A stretch of 64,000 bases of DNA. Source: Delphinapterus leucas (lineage: Eukaryota; Chordata; Mammalia; Artiodactyla; Monodontidae). Both the position numbers and the translations under genes were made by a program. The notes below the pieces were generated by a model. That model was not told the DNA's origin and searched no databases. It saw nothing but the letters and a program-made list of their open reading frames with translations. Positions 50,086-62,960 of this stretch are shown here, in pieces (positions within the stretch are counted from its first letter, which is position 1; every line of letters begins with the position of its first letter). The stretch covers positions 7,283,131 through 7,347,130 of the forward strand of contig NW_022098031.1 in NCBI RefSeq assembly GCF_002288925.2, given 5' to 3'.

Positions 50086-51781
50086 TGGTATAACGTTTTT
50101 ATTGTATATGATACTGTATACATTTTCATATTCTTATATTAATTTGAAAAAGGGGGGAAATAACTTGGGAAACAAGAATTATAAAAGGAGTACACGAAAA
50201 CTTCTTGTAAAATTTTCCTATATATAAATGTTTGAACTTACGCCACTGATCGTCTTTTGTCCTCAGTAGAACTTATAACCTAAAGGCCAAGTAATGGCAT
50301 TTAAGGCCCCTTTTAATTCTATGATTCAATGGCAGAAGGGGATAGTTCTCTTAATTTGAAATTTTACCCAGCTTAATCTGTGGTACTTAGGAAAATAAAT
50401 CTGTCAGATATTGCTCTAAAATATTTATAGCTTCCCAAGTTTCTGATACTTTATATCTGCAGGTTTTTAAAAAATTTAATGTATTTTATCCACACAATTT
50501 CTGTGAAGCTTTAGAATGTCACCCAATTTTACACATGTAAAAATAAAAAACAATAATCTAAAAAATGGCATTTAAAAAACAAGTCCTCATAAAGAGAGAT
50601 TTTAGTTAATCATGTCTGAATTCACTGAAGAAAAATTGATTGAAATATTGAGGATATTGTTTCCCTTGAGCAACCCTAACACTGTCTTCAGGAATAAGAT
50701 TTTTATAGCAAAACATATTTAAATTGTTATTGAATTCACATAGGTTAAGAACAAGTTTAATCATTTTCATCTAAGAAGTGATTATTATTTAAAGAAATTA
50801 CAATATTAAAGGTTTGGGTTTAATATATGAACACATGATTAAACTTTTTACAATTTTGAAATGGGCATCGATTTCTATGATATTAAATCTGTTTTTTAAA
50901 GTAACTTCCTCCTGACATTTTAGATAGATGGCATAACTTAACTTCATGTGATGTACTTGGTTCTAGTTTTTTTGAACTTTTGAATTCAACAATGTATAGG
51001 TAGAATAGAGACCAACTAAAATAGGACAACAATCCCTATACCATCTAGTCTGAGAAGAAAAAGAAAGGCAGGCCATCTATTGTTGTTTAGTATTCTATTA
51101 TTAAATTAATAACTAAAACCTGAAGGTTATTACTGTTCATGAATATTTTTACACCTTTGTTATAAATGAAACCTTTGGAGAAATGATTCCCTGAAAAGTT
51201 TTCTAACAGATTTTTAAATACATTTTTCTTTCTACTTAATTATATCTCTAAAATGTTCTTCAAATTAACTAACGGCAAGCAACGAATTTTAAAGAGATCT
51301 TTTTCAACAGCCTAATGAGGTACAGTATGTGATGAGTACCATAATAAAAAGTATGGAAGTTATATTTCAAGTGTTCGTAATAACAATTAAGATTTATATT
51401 TAGAATATATCCAAAATGGCACAAGACTTAGATTATATCAAGGCAAAAAGTAGTTGTCATTTTATAGTATTTTATATCTTTATATTTTATCCTTCCTTTT
51501 GGAATAAAAAGAGAAAGGATATCAGATCTTTCTACTCAGTGTTGGTTGGTTGCAGAACAATCAGAATTTAAAACACATAAAAAAGTGAACCAGGGTAACA
51601 AGGGTAACAGTGTGAAACAAATTCAGGTATAATAACACATACTAGTTTTCTCACTGGACTCTTGTGAGAGTAAAATTAGATAATGCTCTGTAGAGATTAT
51701 GGAGAAACATTCCTGTGTACCCAGTGGCAAAGTGTCAAAACTGACAGATCTGCAAAGTAACCTAGCAAAATATTAAAATCT

Positions 51782-51797
51782 TGTGTGTGTGTGTGTT
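51782..51797. repeat. (GT)n microsatellite
   Basis: Seven to eight gt units. Confidence 0.9.
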
Positions 51798-52148
51798 GTA
51801 AATAAACTTAGAAAAGAAAATCAAGCTCCTAAGACATTTTCAGCAAGTTATTTCTCAAGCCTTAATTTTCTCATTTGTAAAGAGGGGACTAAAAAAAATG
51901 CTCTTTTAGGCTTGTAACTTTCATATGAGCTAATATTTAAGGAAAGCGTTATACCATTATGCCATTTTTAATGTTTACTTTGAATTTGCAGCATCAATTT
52001 CTCTTTTAAGTCTTATCTATCCTAACATTTTTTAAACATCTTTATTGGAGTATATTTGCTTTACAAAGGTGTGTTAGTTTCTGCTGTATAACAAAGTAAA
52101 TCAGCTATACGTACACATATATCCCCATATCCCCTCCCTCTTGCGTCT

Positions 52149-52163
52149 CCCTCCCACCCTCCC
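52149..52163 (-). other. G-quadruplex motif in L1 3' UTR
   Basis: On the minus strand, gggagggtgggaggg: four G3 runs with single-base loops, the tightest quadruplex pattern in the window. Confidence 0.88.
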
Positions 52164-52408
52164 TATTCCACCCCTCTAGGTGGTCACAAAGCACTGAGCT
52201 GATCTCTCTGTGCTATGCGGCTGCTTCCCATTAACTATCTACTTTGCATTTGGTAGTGTATATGTGTCCATGCCACTCTCTCACTCGTCCCAGCTTGCCC
52301 TTCCCCCTCCTGGTGTCCTCAAGTGCATTCTCTACATCTGCTTATTTATTCCTGTCCTGCCCCTAAATTCTTCAGAAACACTTTTTCTTTAGATTCCATA
52401 TATATGTG

Positions 52409-55400
52409 TTAGCATATGGTATTTTTTTTCTCATTCTGACTTACATAACTATGTATGACAGACACTAGGTCCATCCACCTCACTACAAATAACTCAATTT
52501 CGTTTCTTTTTATGGCTGAGTAATATTCCATTGTATATATGTGCCACATTTTCTTTATCCATTGCTCTGTTGACGGACACTTAGGTTGCTTCCATGTCCG
52601 GGCTATTGTAAATAGTGCTGCAATGAACACTGTGGTACATGACTTTTTTTGAATTATGGTTTTCTCAGGGTATATGCCCAGTAGTGGGATTGCTGGGTCA
52701 TATGATTCTTCTATTTTTAGTTTTTTAAGGAACCTCCATACTGATCTCCATAGTGGCTGTATCAATTTACATTCCCACCAACAGTGCAAGAGGGTTCCCT
52801 TTTCCCCACACCCTCTCCAGCATTTATTCTTTGTAGATTTTTTGATGATGGCCATTCTGACTGGTGTGAGGTGATACTTCATTGCAGTTTAGATTTGCAT
52901 TTCTCTAATGATTCGTGATGTTGGGCATCTTTTCATGTGTTTGTTGGCAGTCTGCGTATCTTCTTTGGAGAAATGTCTATTTAGGTCTTCTGCCCATTTT
53001 TGGATTGGGTTGTTTGTTTTTTTGATATTGAGCTGCATGAGCTGCTTGTATATTTTGGAGATTAATCCTTTGTCAGTTGCTTCATTTGCAAATATATTCT
53101 CCCATTCTGAGGGTTGTCTTTTCGTCTTGTTTATGGTTTCCTTCGCTGTGCAAAAGCTTTCAAGTTTCATTAGGTCCCATTTGTTTATTTTTTTTTCCCA
53201 TTTCTATAGGAGGAGGGTCAAAAAGGACCTTGCTGTGACTTATGTCATAGAGTGTTCTGCCTATGTTTTCCTCTAAGAGTTTTATAGTGTCTGGCCTTAC
53301 ATTTAGGTCTTTAATCCATTTTGAGTTTATTTTTGTGTATGGTGTTAGGGAGTGTTCTAATTTCAATTTTTACATGTAGCTGTGCAGTTTTCCCAGCACC
53401 ACTTATTGAAGACGCTGTCTTTTCTCCATTGTATATTCTTGCCTCCTTTATCAAAGATAAAGTGACCATACGTGCATGGGTTTACCTCTGGGCTTTCTGT
53501 CCTGTTCCATAGATCTATATTTCTGTTTTTGTGCCAGTACCATATGGTCTTGATTGCTGTAGCATTTTAGTGTAGTCTGAAGTCTGGAAGCCTGATTCCT
53601 CTAGCTCCGTTTTTATTTCCCAAGATTGTTTTGGCTATTGGGGGTCTTTTGTGTTTCCATAAAAAATGTGAAATTTTTTGTTCTAGTTCTGTGAAAAATG
53701 CCATTGGCAGTTTGATAGGGATTGTATTGAATCTGTAAATTGCCTTGGGTAGTATACTCATTTTCACAATGTTGATTCTTCCAATCCAAGAACATGGTAT
53801 ATCTCTCCATCTGTTTGTATCATCTTTAATTTGTTTCATCAGTGTCTTATAGTTTTCTGCATACAGGTCTTTTGTCTCCTTAGGTAGGTTTATTCCTAGG
53901 TATTTTATTCTTTTTCTTGCAAGGGTAAATCAGATGTTTCCTTAATTTCTCTTTCAGATTTTTCATCATTACTGTATGGGAATGCAAGAGATTTCTGTGC
54001 ATTAATTTTGTATCCTGCTACTTTACCAAATTCATTGATTAGCTCTAGTAGTTTTCTGGTAGCATCTTTAGGATTCTCTATGTATAGTATCACGTCATCT
54101 GCAAACAGTGACAGCTTTACTTCTTTTCCATTTGGATTCCTTTTATTTCTTCTTTGTCTCTGATTGCTGTGGCTAAAACTTCCAAAGCCATGTTGAGTAA
54201 TAGTGGTGAGAGTGGCAACCTTGTCTTGTTCCTGATCTTAGTGGAAATGGTTTCAGGTTTTCATCATTGAGAACGATGTTGGCTGTGGGTTTGGCATATA
54301 TAGCCTTTATTATGTTGAGGTAAGTTCCTTCTATGCCTACTTTCTGGAGGGTTTTTATCATAAATTGGTGTTGAATTTTGTCAAAAGCTTTTTCTGCATC
54401 TATTGAGATGATCATACGGTTTTTCTCCTTCAATTTGTTAATATGGTGTATCACATTGACTGATTTGCATACATTGAAGAATCCTTGCATTCCTGGGATA
54501 AACCGCACTTGACCATGGTGTATGACCCTTTTAATGTGCTGTTGGATTCTGTTTGCTAGTATTTTGTTGAAGATTTTTGCGTCTATGCTCATCAGTGATA
54601 CTGGTCTGTAGTTTTCTTTTTTTGTGACATCTTTGTTTGGTTCTGATATCAGGGTGATGGTGGCCTCGTAGAATGAGTTTGGGAGTGTTCCTCCCTTGGC
54701 TATATTTTGGAAGCGTTTGAGAAGGATAGGTGTTAGCTCTTCTCTAAATGTTTGATAGAATTCGCCTGTGAAGCTATCTGGTCCTAGGCTTTTGTCTGTT
54801 TGAAGATTTTTAATCACAGTTTCAATTTCAGAGCTTGTGATTGGTCTGTTTATATTTTCTATTTCTTCCTGGTTCAGTCTAAGAAGGTTGTGTATTTCTA
54901 AGAATTTGTCCTTTTCTTCCAGGTTGTCCATTTTATTGGCATAGAGTTGTCTGTAGTAATCCCTCTTGATACTTTGTATTTCTGCAGTGTCAGTTGTTAC
55001 TTCTCCTTTTTCATTTTCAATTCTATTGATTTGTGTCTTATCCCTTTTTTTCTTGATGAGTCTGGCTAATGGTTTATCAATTTTGTTTATCTACCCAAAG
55101 AACTAGCTTTTAGTTTTATTGATCTTTGCTACTGTTTCCTTCATTTCTTTTTCATTTATTTCTGCTTTGATTTTATGATTTGTTTCCTTCTGCTAACTTT
55201 GGCATTTTTTGTTCTCCTTTCTCTAATTGCTTTAGGTGTAAGGTTGGGTTGTTTGAGATGTTTCTTGTTTCTTGAAGTAGGATTTTATTGCTATAAACTT
55301 AGAACTGCTTTTGCTGCATATGATAGGTTTTGGGTCATCGTGTTTTCATTGTCATTTGTTTCTAGTTATTTTTTTATTTCCTCTTTTTTCTTCAGTGATC

Positions 55401-56177
55401 TCTTGGTTATTTAGTAGTGTATTGTTTAGCCTCCATATGTTTGTAGTTTTTACAGATTTTTCCTATAATTGATATCTAATCTCATAGAGTTGTGGTCAAA
55501 AAGATATTTGATATGATTTCAATTTTCTTAAATTTACCACAGCTTGATTTGTGACCTAGGATATGATCTAACCTGGAGAATGTTCTATGAGCACTTGAGA
55601 AGAAAGTGTATTCTGTTGTTTTTGGATGGAATGTCCTATAAATATCAATTAAGTCCATCTTGTTTAATGTGTCATTTAAAGCTTGTGTTTCCTTATTTAT
55701 TTTCATTTTGGATGATCTGTCCATTGGTAAAAGTGTCATGATAAAGTCCCCTACTATTATTGTGTTACTGTCAATTTCCTTTATTATGGCTGTTAGCATT
55801 TGCGTTATGTATTGAGGTGCTCTTATGTTGGGTGCATAAATATTTACAATTGTTATATCTGCTTCTTGGATTGATCGCTTGATCATTATGTAGTGTTCTT
55901 CTTTATTTCTTGTAATAGTTTTTACTTTAAAGTCTATTTTATCTGATATGAGAATTGCTGCTCCAGCTTTCTTTTGATTTCCATTTGCATATAATATCTT
56001 TTTCCATCTCCTCACTGTCAGTCTGTATGTGTCCCTAGGTCTGAAGTGGGTCTCTTGTAGACAGCATATATGTTGGTCTTGTTTTTGCATCCATTCAGCC
56101 AGTTTATGTCTTTCAGATGGAGCATTTAATCCATTTACATTTAAGGTAATTATCAATATGTATGTTCCTATAACCAT
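52409..56177 (-). pseudogene. L1 ORF2 remnant (endonuclease/reverse transcriptase)
   Basis: The endonuclease domain reads open for 231 codons from 56177 (NVNGLNAP...CCLQETHF...NIYAPN...GDF). The reverse transcriptase core reads open from 54931 to 54173 ([21 protein letters not shown]). The FADD active-site motif lies in a third frame near 54095-54110. A final 157-codon frame (52882-52409) has [18 protein letters not shown]. Frameshifts between these pieces make it non-functional. Confidence 0.94.
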
Positions 56178-56316
56178 TTATCAGTTGTTTTGTGCTTGTT
56201 ATTGTAGGTCTTTTCCTTCTCTTGTGTTTCCTGCCTAGAGAAGTTCCTTGAGCATTTATTGTAAAGCTGGTTTGGTGGTGCTGAATTCTCTTAGATTTTG
56301 CTTGTCTGTAAAGGTT

Positions 56317-57129
56317 TTAATTTCTCCATCGAATCTGAATGAGATCCTTGCTGGGTAGAGTAATCTTGGTTTGTAGGCTTTTCCCTTTCATCATCTTAAA
56401 TATGACCTGCCACTCCCTTCTGGCTTGCAGAGTTTCTGCTGAGAAATCAGCTGTTAACCTTATGCGGATTCCCTTGTATGTTATTTGTTGTTTTTCCCTT
56501 GCTGCTTTTAATATTTTTTCTTTGTATTTAATTTTTGGTAGTTTGATTAATATGTGTCTTGGCGTATTTCTCCTTGGATTTATCCTGTATGGGACTCTCT
56601 GTACTTCCTGGACTTGATTAACTATTTCCTTTCCTGTTTTAGGGAAGTTTTCAACTATAATCTCTTCAAATATTTTCTCAGACCCCTTCTTTTTCTCTTC
56701 GTCTTCTGGGACCTCTATAATTCGAATGTTGTTGTGTTTAATGTTGTCCCAGAGCTCTCTGAGACTGTCCTCATTTCTTTTCATTCTTTTTTCTTTATTC
56801 TGCTCTGCAGTAGTTATTTCCACTATTTTATCTTCGAGGTCACTTATCCATTCTTCTGCCTCAGTTATTCTGCTATTTATTCCTTCTAGAGAATTTTTAA
56901 TTTCATTTATTGTGCTGTTCATCGCTGTTTGTTTGCTCTTTAGTTCTTCTAGGTCCTTGTTAAATATTTCTTGTATTTTCTCCATTGTATTTCCAAGATT
57001 TTGGATCATCTTTCCTATCATTACTCTGAATTCTTTTTCATGTAGACTGCCTACCTTCTCTTCATTTGTTTGGTCTGGTGGGTTTTTACCTTGCTCCTTC
57101 ATCTGCTGTATATTTCTTTGTCTTCTCAT
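56317..57129 (-). pseudogene. L1 ORF1, nearly intact (270 codons)
   Basis: Starts ATG (MRRQRNIQQMKEQGK) and runs 270 codons. Order: a basic N-terminus; a long coiled coil (about residues 45-135, FRVMIGKMIQNLGNTMEKIQ... to ...EDSLRELWDNIKHNN); an RRM-like part (IRIIEVPEDEE); and a C-terminal domain (FSAETLQARREW). It ends early at IQIRWRN-stop inside the usual C-terminus, so the last part is lost. A protein could in principle still be made, but ORF2 is dead. Confidence 0.88.
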
Positions 57130-58671
57130 TTTGCTTAACTTACTTCATTTGGGGTCTCCTTTTTGTAGGCTGCAAGTTCGTAGTTCCCGTTGTTTTTGGT
57201 GTCTGTCCTCAGTGGGTAGGGTTGGTTCAATGGGTTGTGTAGGCTTCCTGGCGGAGGGAACTGGTGACTGTGTTCTGGTGGATGAGGCTGGATCTTGTCT
57301 TTCTGGTGGGCAGGGCTGCGTCCGGTGGTGTGTTTTGGGGTGTCTGTGAACTTATGATTTTAGGCAGCCTGTCTGCTAATGGGTGGGGTTGTGTTCCTGT
57401 CTTGCTAGTTGTTTGGCATGGGATGTCCAGCACTGTAGCTTGCTGGTCGTTGAGTGGAGGTGGGTTTTAGCGTTGAGATGGAGATCTCTGGGAGATATTT
57501 TGCTGTTTGATATTACATGGGGCTGGCAGGTTTCTGTTGGACCAATGTCCTGAACTCGGCTCTCCCACCTAAGAGGCTCTGGCCTGACACCCGGCACATA
57601 TTTTCATAATATGTGATGATGTGTTAAAAATACAACAACATGATAATTTGAATAAAAATTCAACTGGCAAAACAAGTGTTTACATTTCTGTTAAGCAGAT
57701 TAGATTCTGCTGTGAGACCTTTTTCTTATATGTATGTGTGTAAGTATTTTACGCACTTACATCTCCCTAATAGGAGCAAGACTGGGGAGAAGAAACAATA
57801 TTTTTGTTGTTTATTTATACTTCACCTTACTTCGAAAAAAGATTTGTGGTTGTTTAAATTACGCTTACAAAATAGCAAGAAAATATAAAGTAGCAGAATG
57901 TGAGAAAGGAGTAAGAAAAACAAAATGTGAACATATTTGACCATTTAAATCTAAATGAAATGTTACATAAAAGATGATAATTGGTTTTTTCTTCAATTCA
58001 ATGGAAAACAGAAATAAAAGAGACCTGTTTCACACTCTAATATGAAGCATTTAGATTGGATTCAAGAAATAGCTTTCTGACAGTGAATTGAAATAGGTAA
58101 CTATCTTATCTGAAGATATTTAGAAATAGAATAGAATCTCATCTTTCTCTGCTCCTTGAGAGTTGACCCTACCTAAGGGATGGTTTCATGACCTAGCAAG
58201 CCTCTCCCTTCTGGCCCTATAATTATCTAATTCTACAGAGAATATTGCCTCACCCGTTCTTTAAAGAGCCAGTCTGGTAAAGAGAAGATAGCTGGAAAAT
58301 GGAATTGAAAAATGTGGCCTGTATTTCAGTATCTGGCATACTGTTCTACTGGGAGTTATGATTGTAATTCTGTTCCATTCGGGATTATAAAATGGTACAG
58401 TTTAAAGCGGTTAAGAATAGTACTACAAGTACTTAGATTTAAATTTTCTCTTTACCATCAAAGACACAAATAAATTTAATAATTATATCAGCGGGCTGAA
58501 ATTAGACTATGTAGAAACTATACTATATTATACTTAAATGTATAGAGGTAATTCCTCTATATTCTCTTTCTAATTTGTCTTTATTCACATTTTTATAACA
58601 GCTGATACAAGAGGTTAAGTTGCTAAACAATTATCTGAAACCAAATTCTCAGGGGAGAATATATTTTTTAC

Positions 58672-58760
58672 CTGATTTGTTAGAAACCCAAATAATTGCT
58701 TCTGGAGACACATGGCTTCTATTTCCTACCACAATAGTTAATGGGATCTGCCAAAGGTAA
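58672..58760 (-). CDS. TRHDE: TRHDE exon B
   Basis: This 89 bp exon has acceptor tattttgcag (58770-58761) and donor gtaaaa (from 58671). It opens with T completing Ser, followed by YLWQIPLTIVVGNRSHVSPE and then AIIWVSNKS, and ends one base into the next codon (phase 1). It belongs to the beta-sandwich domain; YLWQIPLT corresponds to YVWIVPIT of aminopeptidase N. NRS is a sequon, and NKS, close to the junction, is another. No disruption is seen. Confidence 0.96.
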
Positions 58761-59984
58761 CTGCAAAATAAAAGAGAAACTTTAAGAATAAAAATGGTTA
58801 TAACAAACAAACAACATTTCCTATGCACCTCCTATGTGATTTTTCTTATTCTCTTTAGGAGAATTTTCTAAATTCCCCAGTCATAAATGTAAGGAATAGG
58901 CCAAGAAGATGAATTCACTCTTTCAATGTCGCTAAGCAGACTTGGCCTCTAAGAGTTTTAATTTCAAAACAAAAGGTGGACTACCAACAAAACAATTTAT
59001 CTTGGAAAAAAAGATTTGAATTTTACATGAGGAATAAAAAGTAGCTAAAATCTATAAATCTGAGCTGCACCATATATTGAGTAAAGTCTTAAAATAACTC
59101 CTTTCTACTTGATTCTGCATTAGGTTAATGCCCATTCCAGGGCTTTCATGCATTTACATTTCAACATTCTCCTCATTTACTTGTTTAACTATTCTTAAAA
59201 AACACTTTTGTCCAGATTTTATAGAAAGGATAATACAGCACAGATAAAGTTATTCAGCAAAGTAGGGACAAAAAGCAAAACTGATCAGATCCCCCTAAAA
59301 TCCAGATCAATACAAAGAACAACGTGGGACACAATGCTTTGTTTTCTGAAATGGAATTTCCAAATTGATGTGTGAAATCAACCACCAATGTGCAGGGATC
59401 AGTCATGAGTCTCAGCCATTAAAGAGGAGTGTTTTCTAGAACATGACTTTTTATAGGATAAAAGTTTAGGCCTAAACTTGTACGTGAAGTAATATCAATT
59501 TAACCTCAAATGAGCAACCGGAGATAAACTGGATAGTCTTACAATAAAATCCAATGACTACATTTTGTTCCCCTAAAATACAGCCAGGTTATGTTAACCA
59601 ATCATTGCACTATTAGCAACAGGGATAGTCAACAATATGCAGTACGAGAAAAATATTTCTGACCTGAAAACTATAAGAATACTCTATGAGCTCAGTAACT
59701 ATGGGAATTAATGGAGAATTTTTCAGGGAACATGTCTGGGGCTATGTAGCTAAAAATAGAATGAATATGTCTTTTGATGGGGGAGGACATCTCCAAATCT
59801 GTCATATGGAATTTGTTTATTATTTTATCATTTCATGTCTCCCATTCACAATAATCAGAATTTAGTAATAGCAAAAATCCAAATGGAAGACTGGAAGAAA
59901 TTCCTAGTGTTATATCAACTGCTATCTCCAACATAGAAAGTTAATATGTTTAAGATTCTAAATTTTAAAAGTATATGCTATACT

Positions 59985-60100
59985 TAATCAGACAAACATT
60001 TTTGAGTGCCACCTATGTGGAGACATGCTGCTATATTGAATGGACTCTGGACAACTGATCAGGAAATAAACAACCTATTGTAGCAAAACAGGTATTGTTT
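59985..60100 (-). repeat. L2 LINE trace
   Basis: Reads cagacaaacatttttgagtgccacctatgtggagacatgctg, similar to the reversed L2 end 'caacaaatatttattgagcacctactatgtgc'. Weak. Confidence 0.45.
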
Positions 60101-62569
60101 GTAGGGTAGACATTGGTGAACGCCAACCCATGTACACTCTTTAACAAATATCCCCAAGCTTATAACATGATAACAAGAATATGCCACAAGTATTTAATAA
60201 TGGATTTACTGTCAGGAAGATACAGAGAATTTATATAATAAATTTATATATAAATATATATAGCTGTTCTCTAAAAATAATGATTCTTTTTGATTAACTG
60301 AAATTATTAGGTAAGAGACAACAATGCCTGACTCTGCATCTGATTCTCGAATTAAACTATGAACTCATTTTTGTGTACCTAAGATCTTTCAAAAGCCTGG
60401 AAATGAAATGCTTAAATAAATTGCTGTTGAAATGGATTGAATGAGATTGAATTGAAGTAAAATAAAAGGAACTATATCAGTCTATAATAAGACAGAGATT
60501 AACTTTATGAAATTGATTTTTTTAGTACAGATTGTCTATATTGAGTTGGGGCAACTAAATTTTGAAGGCAAATAAATATCAGTTAAAGGGCCAGAAATAT
60601 ATAAAATTGAAGATGTTTAAAACTCTTCAAGGATAAATGTCTTTTTTGTAGCGTGATCATAAAATGTTTATGAAATAGTATTTGCCCCTAATATAAACAT
60701 ACTTATAATTTTACATTTATTTAAACTGTATCCTTCTAAATAATGAAACTAGAAATTACAATAAAAATTGATATGTTTTGATTTTGAGTTTTAGCAAAAG
60801 TCTCTAAAGTCAAGAAGGAGAGAGTCATATCAATACCTGCATTTTTGCTTACAGACAATTCCACATACAAGAAACTTCCTAAATGGCAGACACTGTACTG
60901 TATAGCAATGTTCAGATGCAAAAAAAGAAGTTAACTTTAAGGTATTGTGATACAAACATTGGGGCATTTTGTAAAACTTTTAAAATACCCTCTATATTTT
61001 TCCTAAGAATGTTTTTGGCCTCTATTCTGTGTGTGCGTTTGTGTGCGCATGTATGTATACACAAAATCTATACATTGTCACAAAGACAAAGTAAAAATTA
61101 CAAATCACCAAGCACATCTGAAGTTTATATTATTTCTGAATTGCTATACTATCAGTACTATACAAGTTATTTTCCTTAACTTTCCAAACAACACATATTT
61201 GATCTTTCCACCAATTTCATTTTTAAGATCAAAGAAAGCATGGCAATTATGTTGCTTTATGATTACAACTTAAAAGGCTAGAAGACCCTAAACATTGTGG
61301 GTGAAAAGCTCTGTGTGGTGTGCTGTAAAAACATCCAAAAATGCAGTGAGTTATGTTAAAAAAGAAACTAGAAAAAAGAACCTGTGAAATTAAATTGTGC
61401 CCCAGCCCCTTAAGTTTAACTTGAATTTTAGTCATCTCATTTTAAGAAGAAAAAACCAAAAACAATGCACTTCAAAAGACCCTCAAGATATTTTTTATTT
61501 AACAGTCCCTGGGACTACCTCTCTTCATCGTAGGTCACATTTTTATAATAAAGCAATGTTTATTCTAATGATTATGTTAAGGTAGAAAAGCGAAGGTGCT
61601 TATTTTAGCTGGAGTGAAAAAACTTTTTTAAAAATGGTACCAATATTAGTGAAGCATTAATGTAGATGCCATGAAAAATGGTTCCAAGGTTGCTATCATC
61701 GGACCCAAAACAAAAGGAGATAAATATAATTCTCTGTAGCACAGGACTCCAAGAAGCTCCATATGTATAGGAGACATTACTGAACATTACAATGTATTAA
61801 CTTTATAAAGAAAAAAAAGCTACACAAATTCACAATTTCCCAAATACCAAAATGCTAGCAAATATTTTACTCAATTTCACGTATCAACTTTATGCAATTA
61901 TTATATAAAGATCTTTCCCTTCTATGCTGTAATATAGCTACCACATATGAAAAATATGATTACTATATACATTAAAAATGTTCTAGGCATGTTGTAGTGA
62001 TATTCCAGTGTCCTCTACAAAATTGAAGACAAAGAATTGATTATACAGTCACAGAAAATATCCACAATTCATGGGTTTCCTGGCGTAAATGGGCACTATG
62101 TTTTACTGCATTAACTATTTGCAGTATATGATAAAGATCTAAGAAGGTTACAGACAAAGGGCAGATAGAATTGGTATTGAAGCTTTGACCGCAATGTTAT
62201 AGTGAATTAAATTATCAATAATATAAAACTGAATACTAAAATTTCAACTGCAAACTTTATTATTTCAAAATAGATATAAATTTTGAGACTGATGGAATGC
62301 CATGCATTATCTCACTCAATATTTTCTATGCCAAGTTCTCAGCGTTCAAAACCATTCATATGATTTTATAACTGCAGCAAAAGTAAAGCCCTGTAAAAGC
62401 TTTGTATAGGTATATATACCTATACAGCCTGGGAGAAAGTCTTCCTTTAAAGAGTCAGACTTGCAGCCGATACATCTGGCTCATATTATAGGTTGACAGA
62501 GTATTTGTGTTCAAAATTTGTTCTGTCATCTGCATGTCCTTTATGTTTTTCTGCATCAGTGATGCTTGT

Positions 62570-62960
62570 GTAAGAATGATCATTCTCAAAGGCAAGGCCT
62601 GAATCTCTCTAACTTTGCCACAGTCAAGTAGTTTTTATGTACTTCCCGACAAGGCCAGGGTTGATGCCTAAGCAGGTTTCACCTGGGGCCAGACTGTGGT
62701 TGACCAGAAGCAGTGTTTGGCAGCTGTGAGGAATCCAGGCTGGGTGAAGGGTTGACCCAGTCAGATCCTGACAGTGTGGCAGGATAATACCCTGTATTCC
62801 ACAGGTGCAAACAGTTAGATTATAAGGGCAGTCTGCTGAAGGACAGTGTATATAATGAGCAGGAGACTTAAGACAATACTTTCTTAAGTGGGTTCCCAAT
62901 TTAGCCACCAGAAAACATTCATGAATTTCTCAGTCACTTCTACCTGGACCCTGTCTTAGA
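62570..62960. other. Unassigned GC-richer block
   Basis: This is distinctly richer in G+C than the flanking sequence and holds a 94-codon minus-strand frame (62908-62624). The frame has nine scattered cysteines and no domain I know. It could be an old repeat, for example an LTR, or a conserved non-coding element. I do not call it a gene. Confidence 0.3.

Larger units (their letters stand above)
52029..57595 (-). mobile_element. Long L1 retrotransposon, 5' UTR truncated (inactive)
   Basis: About 5.57 kb, minus strand, so in the same direction as TRHDE transcription. On its own strand the order is: partial 5' UTR (57595-57130), ORF1 (57129-56317), ORF2 (56177-52409), 3' UTR with a G-rich tract, and the end tactccaataaagatgttta at about 52029-52050. 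I found no clear target duplication. It is similar in sequence to the L1 at 14851-21029. ORF1 is nearly whole; ORF2 is broken. Confidence 0.95.
48702..58671 (-). other. TRHDE: TRHDE intron B-C (9,970 bp)
   Basis: A phase 1 intron. More than half is a long L1 (52029-57595) in the same orientation as the gene. A MIR lies at 49900-50085 and a CA repeat at 49527. In 48710-49520, 50090-52020 and 57600-58670 I see only AT-rich sequence. Confidence 0.94.

Noticed and set aside
56726..57349. 207-codon plus-strand frame
   Set aside because: It is the reverse complement of the L1 ORF1 coiled-coil region and 5' UTR; the real coding direction is minus.
62624..62908. 94-codon minus-strand frame as a small secreted cysteine-rich protein
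   Set aside because: No signal peptide, no known domain and no splice or promoter evidence; kept only as an unassigned block.
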